From Arthrobacter sp. AZCC_0090 (GTDB taxonomy: Bacteria; Actinomycetota; Actinomycetes; Actinomycetales; Micrococcaceae), in contig NZ_JACHEE010000002.1 in NCBI RefSeq assembly GCF_014207375.1, positions 290,885 through 354,884 on the forward strand: DNA of 64,000 bases. Direction: 5' to 3'. Made by a program: the position numbers and the translations under genes. Position 1 is the first letter of the stretch. Each line of letters begins with the position of its first letter. The notes beneath the pieces are model-generated. The model was not told the DNA's origin. It searched no databases and saw nothing but the letters and a program-made list of their open reading frames with translations. Shown piece by piece: positions 50,065 through 58,139 of the stretch.

Positions 50065-50871
50065 TCAACCGTCCAGGCCCTGCAACAGGGCCTGGACGGT
50101 TGGCCACTGGCTTCGGATCAGCGTCCAGGCCGCCAAGCCAAGCCCAACCATGGCATAGCCGCCCACCGGAATCAGGACAAGCCATTCCCGCCGCGAACCG
50201 GCTTTGCCGAGAAGAGGGATGGAGAATGCGCCGTTGGCCCGCCAGATTCCGCTGACGAGGGGCAGTTTGCGCCAGAATTTCGGCGGCTTGATGACGATGG
50301 GCCACAGCAGCGGTACTCCCCCGGTGGTGATCATGTCACCCACAATGTGGACAACGACGCCGGTCAACATGGAGAGGGGCAACCAGCTCCACTGGTGCGG
50401 CGCGAACCACGTCACCAGTCCGGCCATGGCAAGGGCGAAGACCCAATTGACGAGCCAGCCGGAATTCGGAAAAAGCTTGAGGGCCTTGGCGGCCAGGTTG
50501 ATCATGAACATGCACAAGAATCCGGCACCCACGGACAGACGGCCCACGGGAGTATCCAGCTGGAACTGGGCAGCCATGGCCGCGAGCACCACAAAAGCCG
50601 AAGCGCCCAGCAATGAATGGGTTCCCTGCCGGTGGCCCCCGCTGGCCTTCTCGATCCCGACGGCAATCACGTTGGACAGCGGCGGGAGCGAGTGGGCGAT
50701 GGTACTTGAGCGGTGGTCCCAGTCGCACACCAAAGCAGTTCCCGCCGTCGTCATCGCTCCGATGAGTATCCCGGTGGCGTCCAGCGGGTACCACCCCAAG
50801 GCGTACGGGCCGGTTGAAGCGATAGCTATCCACGCCGCGGCCCCGGACGCGGCGTGGTGTCCTCCCATCAT
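50065..50871 (-). CDS. YdjM-type membrane-bound metal-dependent hydrolase
   Basis: 268 residues. Histidine/aspartate motifs of the YdjM/DUF457 family: MMGGHHAASG, VCDWDHRSSTIAHSLPP and GGHRQGTHSLLG, followed by several membrane segments (AFVVLAAMAAQF; LLSMLTGVVVHIVGDMIT; LVLIPVGGYAMVGLGLAAW). The start lies four bases after the mfd stop, so it is probably read from mfd transcripts. Biochemical role is unknown for the family; in E. coli YdjM is LexA-regulated. Its 3' end is also a terminator hairpin. Confidence 0.83.
   Translation of the reverse strand: MMGGHHAASGAAAWIAIASTGPYALGWYPLDATGILIGAMTTAGTALVCDWDHRSSTIAHSLPPLSNVIAVGIEKASGGHRQGTHSLLGASAFVVLAAMAAQFQLDTPVGRLSVGAGFLCMFMINLAAKALKLFPNSGWLVNWVFALAMAGLVTWFAPHQWSWLPLSMLTGVVVHIVGDMITTGGVPLLWPIVIKPPKFWRKLPLVSGIWRANGAFSIPLLGKAGSRREWLVLIPVGGYAMVGLGLAAWTLIRSQWPTVQALLQGLDG
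50068..50100. terminator. Bidirectional terminator inside the 3' end of the YdjM-like gene
   Basis: Perfect 15-base arms (ACCGTCCAGGCCCTG and its complement) around CAA. On the minus strand the hairpin encodes the last residues TVQALLQGLDG before the stop. It is 14 bp past the stop of the plus-strand Ig-like gene, so it can end transcription from both sides. Confidence 0.75.
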
Positions 50872-50875
50872 CGGT

Positions 50876-53800
50876 TCAGCCTGCGGTCTGCGAAGCGCTG
50901 GACGTCGGCGAAGCCGAGAAGAAGATAGCTTCGATCACGGTGTTGGCCCACTCCAGGATTTCGGCGTCCTGCAGGTCGCGGCCGCCGATCCTCGCCGTCT
51001 TGGGCTTGGGAATCAGCACGGAGTCGAGGGCTGGTTTGACCTGCGAGCCCGGGTACATGCGGTTCAATCGCATGACCTTGGACTCGGGCAACTGTGCGGG
51101 AGAGAAGCGGATGAAATTGCCTTGTAGCGCGACGTCGGACAGCCCGGCTTCGCGGGCACCTACCCGGAAGCGGGCGACGGCGATCAGGTTCTTCGCGGGC
51201 AGCGGCGGCTCACCGTAACGATCCACGAGTTCGGCCAGGACCTCGTCGATGGCCTCGTTGGTGATGGCTGCGGCCAGTTTCCGGTAGGCCTCCAGGCGCA
51301 AGCGTTCGCCCGGCACGTAGTCGTGCGGCAAGTGGGCATTGACAGGCAGCTCGATCTTCATCTCGGCGGCCTTCTCTTCGGCCTCGCCACGATATTCGGC
51401 CACGGCTTCACCCACCAGGCGGATGTAGAGATCGAAGCCGACCCCTTGGATGTGCCCGGACTGTTCCCCGCCCAGCAAGTTGCCCGCGCCGCGGATTTCG
51501 AGATCCTTCATGGCCAACTGCATGCCGGCGCCTAATTCGTTGTGGGCCGCGACGGCTTTGAGCCGTTCAAGGGCCACCTCGCCCAGGGGCTTCTCCGAGG
51601 GATACAGGAAGTAGGCATAGGCGCGTTCGCGCCCACGGCCCACGCGGCCGCGCAACTGGTGGAGCTGCGAGAGACCGTACTTGTCCGCGCCGTCCACAAT
51701 CAGGGTGTTCGCATTGGAAATATCCAGGCCGGTCTCAATGATGGTGGTGCAGACCAGGACGTCAAAGCGCTTCTCCCAGAAGTCCACGATGATCTTTTCC
51801 AGGCGGCTCTCGGACATTTGTCCGTGCGCCACTTCAACCCGTGCTTCTGGAACGAGCTCCCGGATCTGGGCGGCGATGCGCTCAATCGAGGACACGCGGT
51901 TGTGGACGAAAAAGACCTGACCTTCGCGCATCAGTTCACGCCGGATCGCCGCGGAGGTCTGCTTGTTGGTGAACGGGCCGACGTAGGTCAGCACCGGGTG
52001 CCGTTCCTCCGGCGGTGTGGCCAGCGTGGACGTTTCGCGGATACCCGTAAGGGACATTTCCAAGGTACGCGGGATGGGAGTGGCGCTCATGGCGAGGACG
52101 TCCACGTTGGTGCGCATTTTTTTGAGGGCTTCCTTGTGCTCCACACCGAAGCGCTGCTCCTCATCCACGATCACCAAGCCGAGATCCTTGAACTCGAAGT
52201 CCTTGGACAGCAGTCGGTGCGTGCCAATGACTACATCCACAGAGCCGTTCTTGACGCCCTCCATGGTTTCCTTGGATTCCTTTGCGCCCTGGAAACGGGA
52301 CAGCGGCTTGACGCGCAGGGGGAAGCCGGAGAAGCGCTCGGTGAACGTTTCATAGTGCTGCTGGGCGAGCAACGTGGTGGGAACAAGGACCGCCACCTGC
52401 TTGCCGTCCTGGACGGCCTTGAACGCGGCGCGGACGGCGATCTCGGTCTTTCCGTATCCGACGTCTCCTGAGACCAGCCGGTCCATGGGGATCTCCCGTT
52501 CCATGTCGGCCTTGACCTCGTTGATGGTGGTCAGCTGGTCCGGCGTCTCGACGTACGGGAAGGCTTCCTCAAGCTCCCGCTGCCACGGCGTGTCCGGCGC
52601 GAAGGCGTGCCCGCGCGAGGCCATGCGTGCCGAGTACAGCCGAATGAGCTCGCCCGCGATTTCCTTGACAGCTTTACGCGCTTTGGACTTGGTGCTCGCC
52701 CAGTCCGCCCCGCCCATCTTGCTCAGGGACGGCGTGTCGCCCCCGACATAGCGGGTCACTTGGTCCAGCTGGTCCGTGGGCACGAAAAGCCGGTCGCCGG
52801 GGGCACCTCGCTTGGATGCCGCGTACTCGAGCACGAGGTACTCGCGAAGACCGGCGTCTCCCCCGGAAGGACCAGCAGAGGAGCCCGCCACCTTGCGCTG
52901 GATCAGCTCCACGAACTTCCCGATCCCGTGCTGTTCGTGGACCACGAAGTCACCGGCGTGCAGCTGGAGGGGGTCGACGGCGTTACGCCGCTTGGAGGGC
53001 ATGCGTCGCATGTCCTTCGTGGATCCGGCGGACGTGCGGCCCAGGAGGTCCGCTTCCGTGAGCAGCCCCAGTTTGAGGCCGTCCAGGACAAAACCGCGTC
53101 CGACGGCGGCAGTGGTCACCTCGATGATGCCGGCCTGTGGTTCGTGGGCCAGGGATTCGACACGGGAGCACGGGATATCGGCATCATGGAACAACTCGGC
53201 GAGACGCTGGGCCGGACCGGGTCCGTCCGTGGCCACCACGATCCGCCATTGGTCACGCACGTGGGAACCGATGAATTCGAGCATCTCCGCGACATCGCCC
53301 TGGTAGCCGCGCGGTTCACGGGCGTGCAGGTTCAGGACGTCGATATCGAGGACAAGTTCTTCGTCGGTCGCCAAGGAGGTGATGGACCACCAGGAGACGC
53401 CGTGGGCCAGCGCCGCGCTGCGCGTATCAGTCAGGGATTGGAAGCTTGCCTCGTGGAGGCTGGCGGCCGCATGCGAGGCCAGATCAAGGGGCGCGGTCCC
53501 GCCGTCGGACGCTGTGGACCAAGCCGCCTCCAGGAACTCCTCATTGGTGGCCGCGAGGTCGTGCGCGCGGGTGCGGACCTTCTCCGGTTCGATGACCACA
53601 CCGATGGACCCGGCCGGCAATTGGTCCACGAAGGGCACCATGGCGTCTACCAGGACCGGAGCCAGGGACTCCATGCCCTCGACGGCGATGCCGCCCGCGA
53701 TCTTTTCCAACATGTCCGCGGCGGCTGGCATGTCGGCCTTGAGCTTGGCGGCCCGGGACATGACCGATGGCGTGATGAGGATTTCCCGGCAAGGCGGGGC

Positions 53801-54592
53801 ATGCAGTTCGGTGGGGTGATGCACGGCCGGACCGGAGAGCGACCGCTGGTCGGCCACCGCAAACCAGCGCATCTGGTCCACCTCGTCGCCGAAGAATTCC
53901 ACCCTGATCGGGTGGTCCTCGGTGGGTGGGAAAACGTCTAAAATGCCGCCCCTGACGGCGAATTCACCACGGTGGGTAACCATGTCCACGCGCGAATAGG
54001 CAGCGTCGGCAAGGCGGCGTACCACGTCGCTGAAGGGCATTTCCTGCCCCACCTTCAACGTCACCGGGACCAGTTCTCCGAGGCCCGCCACCACCGGCTG
54101 GACCACGGCGCGAACCGGCGCCACCACCACCCGCAGGGGACCCGCCGTCGAACTCTCCGGGTGGGCCAGGCGGCGGAGTACGGAGAGCCTGCGGCCCACC
54201 GTGTCCGAGCGTGGGGAGAGCCGTTCGTGCGGCAGCGTCTCCCAGCTGGGAAAGGCCGCCACGGAATCCGCGGGGAGGTAAGCCGCCAGCGCCTCGGTCA
54301 GGTCCTCCGCTTCGCGGCCCGTGGCCGTCACCGCCAACACCACCGCGCTTCCCTCAGGATCCTGGGAGGCCAGGCCGTCGGCCATTTCGGCGAGCAACGC
54401 CGCCCTCAAGCCTGCGGGGGCGCTGATCTGGTAGTCGCTGCTGCGTTCGCTGAACGCGCGTGCTGCCTCCGGCCTGACCCGCGCGAACGTCCGATCCTCG
54501 CCCAGGGCACGCCGCAAACCGTCGAGACACGCACCGGTGCCTGTGCGGTCGATTCCGGAGTTGACCGCGGACGGCTGGCCTTTGGGGCTCAT
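50876..54592 (-). CDS. mfd: Transcription-repair coupling factor
   Basis: 1238 residues, normal length; AGGAGA precedes the ATG. Order: UvrB-like domains 1a/2/1b, RNA-polymerase-interacting CarD-like domain (GDFVVHEQHGIGKFVELIQR), RecG-like translocase with Walker A SGDVGYGKTEIAVRA and DEEQ box VIVDEEQRFG, motif VI region QLRGRVGRGRERAYAYFLYP, and the C-terminal autoinhibitory D7 domain. It removes stalled RNA polymerase at lesions and recruits UvrA. Housekeeping gene, chromosomal anchor for the window. Confidence 0.96.
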   Translation of the reverse strand: MSPKGQPSAVNSGIDRTGTGACLDGLRRALGEDRTFARVRPEAARAFSERSSDYQISAPAGLRAALLAEMADGLASQDPEGSAVVLAVTATGREAEDLTEALAAYLPADSVAAFPSWETLPHERLSPRSDTVGRRLSVLRRLAHPESSTAGPLRVVVAPVRAVVQPVVAGLGELVPVTLKVGQEMPFSDVVRRLADAAYSRVDMVTHRGEFAVRGGILDVFPPTEDHPIRVEFFGDEVDQMRWFAVADQRSLSGPAVHHPTELHAPPCREILITPSVMSRAAKLKADMPAAADMLEKIAGGIAVEGMESLAPVLVDAMVPFVDQLPAGSIGVVIEPEKVRTRAHDLAATNEEFLEAAWSTASDGGTAPLDLASHAAASLHEASFQSLTDTRSAALAHGVSWWSITSLATDEELVLDIDVLNLHAREPRGYQGDVAEMLEFIGSHVRDQWRIVVATDGPGPAQRLAELFHDADIPCSRVESLAHEPQAGIIEVTTAAVGRGFVLDGLKLGLLTEADLLGRTSAGSTKDMRRMPSKRRNAVDPLQLHAGDFVVHEQHGIGKFVELIQRKVAGSSAGPSGGDAGLREYLVLEYAASKRGAPGDRLFVPTDQLDQVTRYVGGDTPSLSKMGGADWASTKSKARKAVKEIAGELIRLYSARMASRGHAFAPDTPWQRELEEAFPYVETPDQLTTINEVKADMEREIPMDRLVSGDVGYGKTEIAVRAAFKAVQDGKQVAVLVPTTLLAQQHYETFTERFSGFPLRVKPLSRFQGAKESKETMEGVKNGSVDVVIGTHRLLSKDFEFKDLGLVIVDEEQRFGVEHKEALKKMRTNVDVLAMSATPIPRTLEMSLTGIRETSTLATPPEERHPVLTYVGPFTNKQTSAAIRRELMREGQVFFVHNRVSSIERIAAQIRELVPEARVEVAHGQMSESRLEKIIVDFWEKRFDVLVCTTIIETGLDISNANTLIVDGADKYGLSQLHQLRGRVGRGRERAYAYFLYPSEKPLGEVALERLKAVAAHNELGAGMQLAMKDLEIRGAGNLLGGEQSGHIQGVGFDLYIRLVGEAVAEYRGEAEEKAAEMKIELPVNAHLPHDYVPGERLRLEAYRKLAAAITNEAIDEVLAELVDRYGEPPLPAKNLIAVARFRVGAREAGLSDVALQGNFIRFSPAQLPESKVMRLNRMYPGSQVKPALDSVLIPKPKTARIGGRDLQDAEILEWANTVIEAIFFSASPTSSASQTAG

Positions 54593-54737
54593 GGATGGCT
54601 CTCCTGGGGTGGGGAATGCAGCACGAAAACCCGAAATTCTCTCGAATCCCGGGGCGTTCCTAGCCTACCCCGCCCACCCCGTAGGATGTTTGGGAGCCGC
54701 AAGAGCTTTCAACCGAGATATTCCACGGAGGACCCCC

Positions 54738-55235
54738 ATGGCCCTGAACGCATCCACCACCCTGCCCTATGGCGTCGACCGCGTAGCCGCTACTTTCATC
54801 GACGAAGACTTCCTGCGTCACACGAGCGAGTATGTCGGCGGCACTTTGGAGTCATTCCAGATCGACGGCGACACCGCCGGCGCTTTCACCACCATCACGG
54901 TCCGCACCCTGCCCACCACGCGCCTCCCGGAGATCGCCCGCAAGTTCGTGGGCGAGAAGCTCACTGTCACCCAGACCGAGAAGTGGGACGCCCCGACTGC
55001 CGATGGCTCCCGGACCAGCAACATCTCCCTGAAGATCTCCGGCGCCCCGCTTGATGTCACCGCGGCGCAGCGCCTTGTGGCCGACGGCGGCAACACCCGC
55101 GTCGAGCTCGAAGGTGCCGTCACGTCATCGGTTCCGTTCCTCGGTGGCAAGATCGCCGACGCGGCCGAGCCGATGGTGGGCAAGGCGCTCAACATCCAGG
55201 CACAGCAGGCCGAGGCCTGGCTCGAAAGCCACTAG
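54738..55235 (+). CDS. DUF2505 domain protein (START/SRPBCC-like)
   Basis: 165 residues from the ATG at 54738, GGAGGA five bases before. The DUF2505 pattern is seen in YGVDRVAATFIDEDFLRHTS, TVTQTEKWDAP and PFLGGKIADAAEPMVGKAL. The family is actinobacterial, with a predicted lipid- or ligand-binding fold and no assigned function. It is divergent from mfd and followed directly by the SCO4848-like gene. Confidence 0.85.
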   Translation: MALNASTTLPYGVDRVAATFIDEDFLRHTSEYVGGTLESFQIDGDTAGAFTTITVRTLPTTRLPEIARKFVGEKLTVTQTEKWDAPTADGSRTSNISLKISGAPLDVTAAQRLVADGGNTRVELEGAVTSSVPFLGGKIADAAEPMVGKALNIQAQQAEAWLESH

Positions 55236-55236
55236 C

Positions 55237-55458
55237 GTGCAGTTGGGACCGGTCCTCGCCACTGTGCTGATCGTCGCCGGCGCTTGGTCGCTCATCGTGT
55301 GGCCGCAGTTCCTGCGGCGCGTCATGACGGACCCCCGTGCCCGCGACGCCAACGGGAAAGCCACCAAGTTCCTCACGGTCCACGTCGTCCTGGTCAGCAT
55401 TTCCATGGTGCTTGGACTCGCGACGGCGGTCATCGGAGTAGCGGGCCTGCTCACGTAA
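55237..55458 (+). CDS. SCO4848 family small membrane protein
   Basis: 73 residues from the GTG at 55237, one base after the DUF2505 stop. Two hydrophobic helices (LATVLIVAGAWSLIVWPQFL; FLTVHVVLVSISMVLGLATA) flank RRVMTDPRARDANGKATK, matching the actinobacterial SCO4848 family. Function unknown. Translation is likely coupled with the gene before. Confidence 0.75.
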   Translation: MQLGPVLATVLIVAGAWSLIVWPQFLRRVMTDPRARDANGKATKFLTVHVVLVSISMVLGLATAVIGVAGLLT

Positions 55459-55470
55459 CGCTTCTTCCGC

Positions 55471-55538
55471 ACCCAGCTGACTCGCAGTAGGTGTCGTTCT
55501 GGACGCTCATAGCGACGCCTACTGTTAGTTAGTTGGGT
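55471..55538. repeat. Interspersed palindromic element, copy 2
   Basis: ACCCAGCT to AGTTGGGT, same architecture as 24562-24627 (CTCGCA, GTCGTT, GCTCATA in register), about 70% identical over 66 bases with compensating changes in the stem. It lies 12 bp past the SCO4848-like stop. Confidence 0.7.
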
Positions 55539-55649
55539 CCTCGGCGGGGCAGCACTCCCCTCGGCTAAAATGGAAGTCAGGTGCGCCGGGAAGTCTGGTC
55601 GGCAACAGTTTTGTCGACCCCAAGCTTCCCAACCTCCACAGGAGCCATC

Positions 55650-56957
55650 ATGGCGAACAGCCCGCACCCGGCTGCCCCTTCCAAGGTTTTCAGCCGCTCG
55701 AGCTTCCCCGAGTACCAACGCATCCTGGCCATCCTTCGCACCGAAACCGTTGGCGGCGCACTTTTGCTCGCAGCCACGGTTGCCGCCCTCGTCTGGGCAA
55801 ATTCTCCCCTTGCCGACGGCTATTTCACCCTGCGCGACGTCAAGATCGGCTACGCCCCGTGGCACCTGGAATTGAGCCTGGGCCATTGGGCGTCCGATGG
55901 GCTCCTGGCCGTGTTCTTCTTCATCGCCGGGCTGGAGCTGAAGCGCGAATTCGTGGCCGGCGAATTGCGAAAGCCTGCAAAAGCGATCGTCCCGGTCGCG
56001 GCAGCCGTCGGCGGCGTGGCCCTGCCCGCGCTCATTTACGTTGCCCTCAACCTCGGTTCGGGCGCCGAAACCCTCAAGGGCTGGGCCATACCCACGGCCA
56101 CGGACATCGCCTTCGCCTTGGCCGTCCTTGCCGTCATTAATACGCACCTGCCAGCCGCGTTGCGCACGTTCCTGCTGACGCTGGCCGTGGTGGATGACCT
56201 GATCGCCATCGGCATCATCGCGTTTTTCTATTCGAGTGGCCTTGAGCCGCTCCTGCTCCTGGCCGCCGCCGTGCCGCTGGCCCTCTTTACCTTTCTGGTC
56301 CAGAAGCGCGTCCGCAGCTGGTACCTCCTGCTCCCCCTTGCCGGGGCCACGTGGGCCTTCGTCCATGCTTCGGGCATCCACGCCACCGTGGCCGGGGTCC
56401 TGCTGGCCTTTGCCGTACCCGTTGTGACCTCGGGAAAGAAGGGAGAGCCTGAGGCCGGACTCGCCGAAAGTTTCGAACACCGGCTGCGTCCCTTGTCGGC
56501 AGGCTTTGCCGTGCCGGTGTTCGCTTTCTTTTCTGCCGGTGTGGCTTTGGGCGGCGCCGAAGGCCTGGGAACTGCCTTTCGCGATCCGGTGGCGGTAGGC
56601 ATAGTGCTCGCCCTGGTGGTGGGCAAGACGGCGGGCGTCTTCGGCACCACGTTCCTCATCACCAAGACCACTCGCGCGCGGCTGGACGACGGCCTGGCAT
56701 GGATCGACGTCGCAGGGCTCGCCATGCTGGCGGGGGTCGGTTTCACCGTCTCCCTCCTGATCGCCGAGCTCGGCTTCGGCACCGGTTCCCCGCATGATGA
56801 CCACGCCAAAGTAGCCGTTCTGGCCGGTTCCCTCACCGCGGCGGTGCTAGCCGCCGTCGTGCTCAAAGCCCGCAACGGGCACTACCGGCGCGTGGCGCGG
56901 GACGAGCAGAGGGACGACGACGGCGACGGCGTGCCTGACGTCTTTACCCGCGCCTGA
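55650..56957 (+). CDS. nhaA: Na+/H+ antiporter NhaA
   Basis: 435 residues from the ATG at 55650 (CAGGAG upstream). Signature segments: [37 protein letters not shown] and the essential aspartate pair in [17 protein letters not shown]. Membrane segments continue to about residue 415. The tail ends in [14 protein letters not shown], an acidic repeat like a calcium-binding loop. It exchanges internal Na+ for protons at alkaline pH. Confidence 0.93.
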   Translation: MANSPHPAAPSKVFSRSSFPEYQRILAILRTETVGGALLLAATVAALVWANSPLADGYFTLRDVKIGYAPWHLELSLGHWASDGLLAVFFFIAGLELKREFVAGELRKPAKAIVPVAAAVGGVALPALIYVALNLGSGAETLKGWAIPTATDIAFALAVLAVINTHLPAALRTFLLTLAVVDDLIAIGIIAFFYSSGLEPLLLLAAAVPLALFTFLVQKRVRSWYLLLPLAGATWAFVHASGIHATVAGVLLAFAVPVVTSGKKGEPEAGLAESFEHRLRPLSAGFAVPVFAFFSAGVALGGAEGLGTAFRDPVAVGIVLALVVGKTAGVFGTTFLITKTTRARLDDGLAWIDVAGLAMLAGVGFTVSLLIAELGFGTGSPHDDHAKVAVLAGSLTAAVLAAVVLKARNGHYRRVARDEQRDDDGDGVPDVFTRA

Positions 56958-57067
56958 GGCGCCCGGTCCACACACGAGTAGCGGACATTGCAAATCGAGT
57001 ATTGCCGTTTGCAAGTGGGGTGGTTGGCACGCTATTTGAGCCCCATTGGCAGGAATACCTTGCTGCT

Positions 57068-57205
57068 ATGGACGCGAATAGTATGGAACGAGTGTGGCAT
57101 GGGGCCCACAGGAAGGCCCAAGCGAAGAACTGGTCGTTGTACTTCGTCTGGGCGGTTCTCGGTCTCATGTCGATTTCGGTGCTCATCGCAGCGGTACCCA
57201 AGTGA
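57068..57205 (+). CDS. Small single-helix membrane protein, probably leaderless
   Basis: 45 residues from the ATG at 57068: MDANSMERVWHG, a basic stretch (RKAQAKN), then one membrane helix (LYFVWAVLGLMSISVLIAAV). TACCTT at 57056-57061 sits six bases before the ATG with no ribosome site, a leaderless layout. The frame extends upstream to a TTG at 57002 but that part is not convincing. A terminator follows at 57232. Confidence 0.5.
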   Translation: MDANSMERVWHGAHRKAQAKNWSLYFVWAVLGLMSISVLIAAVPK

Positions 57206-57231
57206 TGCGATGGCGATGCCAACGGTACACA

Positions 57232-57265
57232 AAAGCTCGGACCGGCTTTCGCGGGTCCGAGCTTT
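57232..57265 (+). terminator. Terminator after the small membrane protein gene
   Basis: AAAGCTCGGA and TCCGAGCTTT pair perfectly around a 14-base loop, followed by CTTTG. Confidence 0.75.
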
Positions 57266-57277
57266 CTTTGACTCTGC

Positions 57278-57333
57278 GTTCCCATGTCGTGCGGCGTTCC
57301 CATGTCGTGCGGCGCGTTCCCATGTCGTGCGGC
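57278..57333. repeat. Three tandem 18-bp repeats
   Basis: GTTCCCATGTCGTGCGGC occurs at 57278, 57296 and 57316; the first two are contiguous and the third follows two extra bases. It lies in the gap between convergent small genes. No function visible. Confidence 0.85.
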
Positions 57334-57381
57334 CAAGCCCAGCCGTCATCGGCGCAGCTTGACTGAGTTCCAGCCTTTGCC

Positions 57382-57519
57382 TCAGCGGATCGCGCCCATA
57401 AGGGCGGCAAGAATGGTTACCGCAACGAGGGCGAGCAACAATCCCACAACCACAAACTCCGCCCTGCGGACCCGATGCTGGCTCCGGCGCCATTCGCGCC
57501 TGCTCTCCAAGGTGATCAT
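57382..57519 (-). CDS. Small single-helix membrane protein, probably leaderless
   Basis: 45 residues read on the minus strand from the ATG at 57519: MITLESRREW, a basic stretch (RRSQHRVRRAE), then one helix (FVVVGLLLALVAVTILAALM) and GAIR. The basic-then-hydrophobic layout and the promoter directly upstream (TTGTGG-N16-TAGCCT, six bases before the ATG) support a real gene despite its size. There is no ribosome site. No family recognised. Confidence 0.5.
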   Translation of the reverse strand: MITLESRREWRRSQHRVRRAEFVVVGLLLALVAVTILAALMGAIR

Positions 57520-57525
57520 GGTTCG

Positions 57526-57553
57526 AGGCTAAGTCCGGCCTGCGAGTCCACAA
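57526..57553 (-). promoter_or_regulatory. Leaderless promoter for the small gene at 57519
   Basis: On the minus strand TTGTGG (57548-57553) and TAGCCT (57526-57531) are separated by 16 bases, and the ATG follows TAGCCT by six bases. This fits sigma-70-type spacing with transcription starting at the start codon. Confidence 0.45.
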
Positions 57554-57587
57554 TAGAGTGGACACTACTCGACCTCGGCCTGCTTCG

Positions 57588-58139
57588 CTAGAGAGCCTCG
57601 GACACCCCTTGATTGGCCTCGGCTTGGCGCAACGCGTCTTCCGCAGCCACCCATGCGAGCATGGCGCACTTTACCCGGGCCGGGTACTTGGCGACCCCGG
57701 CCAACGCTGCAGCATCCTGTAGCAGTTCCTCATCCGCTTCCAGTTTGCCGCGCGAGCGCATCAATTCGCGGAAATGGTCAATGGTCCGGCGGAGGGACGC
57801 CGGGGACATGCCTGGTGCCATTTCACTGAGTATGGACGCTGACGCCATCGAAATTGCACAGCCATCGCCATTCCAGTGAATTTCCGTGACGGCCTGTCCG
57901 TCTCCGGCGGTGCCGACACTGAGCCTCAGGGTGATTTCGTCCCCGCAGATGGGATTGAGCTGGTGACTCTGCCCTGTGCCGACCGAACCCGCGGTGCCGA
58001 CCGAACCCGCGGTGCCGACCGAACCCGCTGTGCCGACCGAACCCGCTGCGGCGGCCGGCAGTTCAGCCAGGTCTCCCCCGCTGCGGATCTTGGAGTGCTC
58101 CAGGATCAGCTGTTGGTACAAGGAGTCCAGACCACTCAT
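57588..58139 (-). CDS. sufU: SufU-type iron-sulfur cluster assembly sulfur acceptor, with a repeat insertion
   Basis: 183 residues. The three zinc/sulfur-transfer cysteines are in NPICGDE, GDGCAISMAS and RVKCAMLAW. SufU accepts persulfide sulfur from SufS, the next gene upstream, whose stop overlaps this ATG. Between the first helix (LYQQLILEHSK) and NPICGDE there is an insertion of four GSVGTA units, coded by an 18-bp tandem repeat, plus an Ala run, making the protein longer than usual. The repeat probably forms a flexible loop away from the active site. Confidence 0.9.
   Translation of the reverse strand: MSGLDSLYQQLILEHSKIRSGGDLAELPAAAAGSVGTAGSVGTAGSVGTAGSVGTGQSHQLNPICGDEITLRLSVGTAGDGQAVTEIHWNGDGCAISMASASILSEMAPGMSPASLRRTIDHFRELMRSRGKLEADEELLQDAAALAGVAKYPARVKCAMLAWVAAEDALRQAEANQGVSEAL
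57976..58047 (-). repeat. Four-copy 18-bp minisatellite inside sufU
   Basis: GTGCCGACCGAACCCGCG at 57976, 57994, 58012 and 58030; the last two end in T instead of G. Each unit codes for six residues, so copy changes keep the frame. Confidence 0.92.

Noticed and set aside
57278..57333. Possible CRISPR array
   Set aside because: Only three 18-bp units, two contiguous with no spacers, and no cas genes nearby.
57976..58047. Possible CRISPR or regulatory repeat
   Set aside because: Units are contiguous and in frame within sufU, so it is a coding minisatellite.
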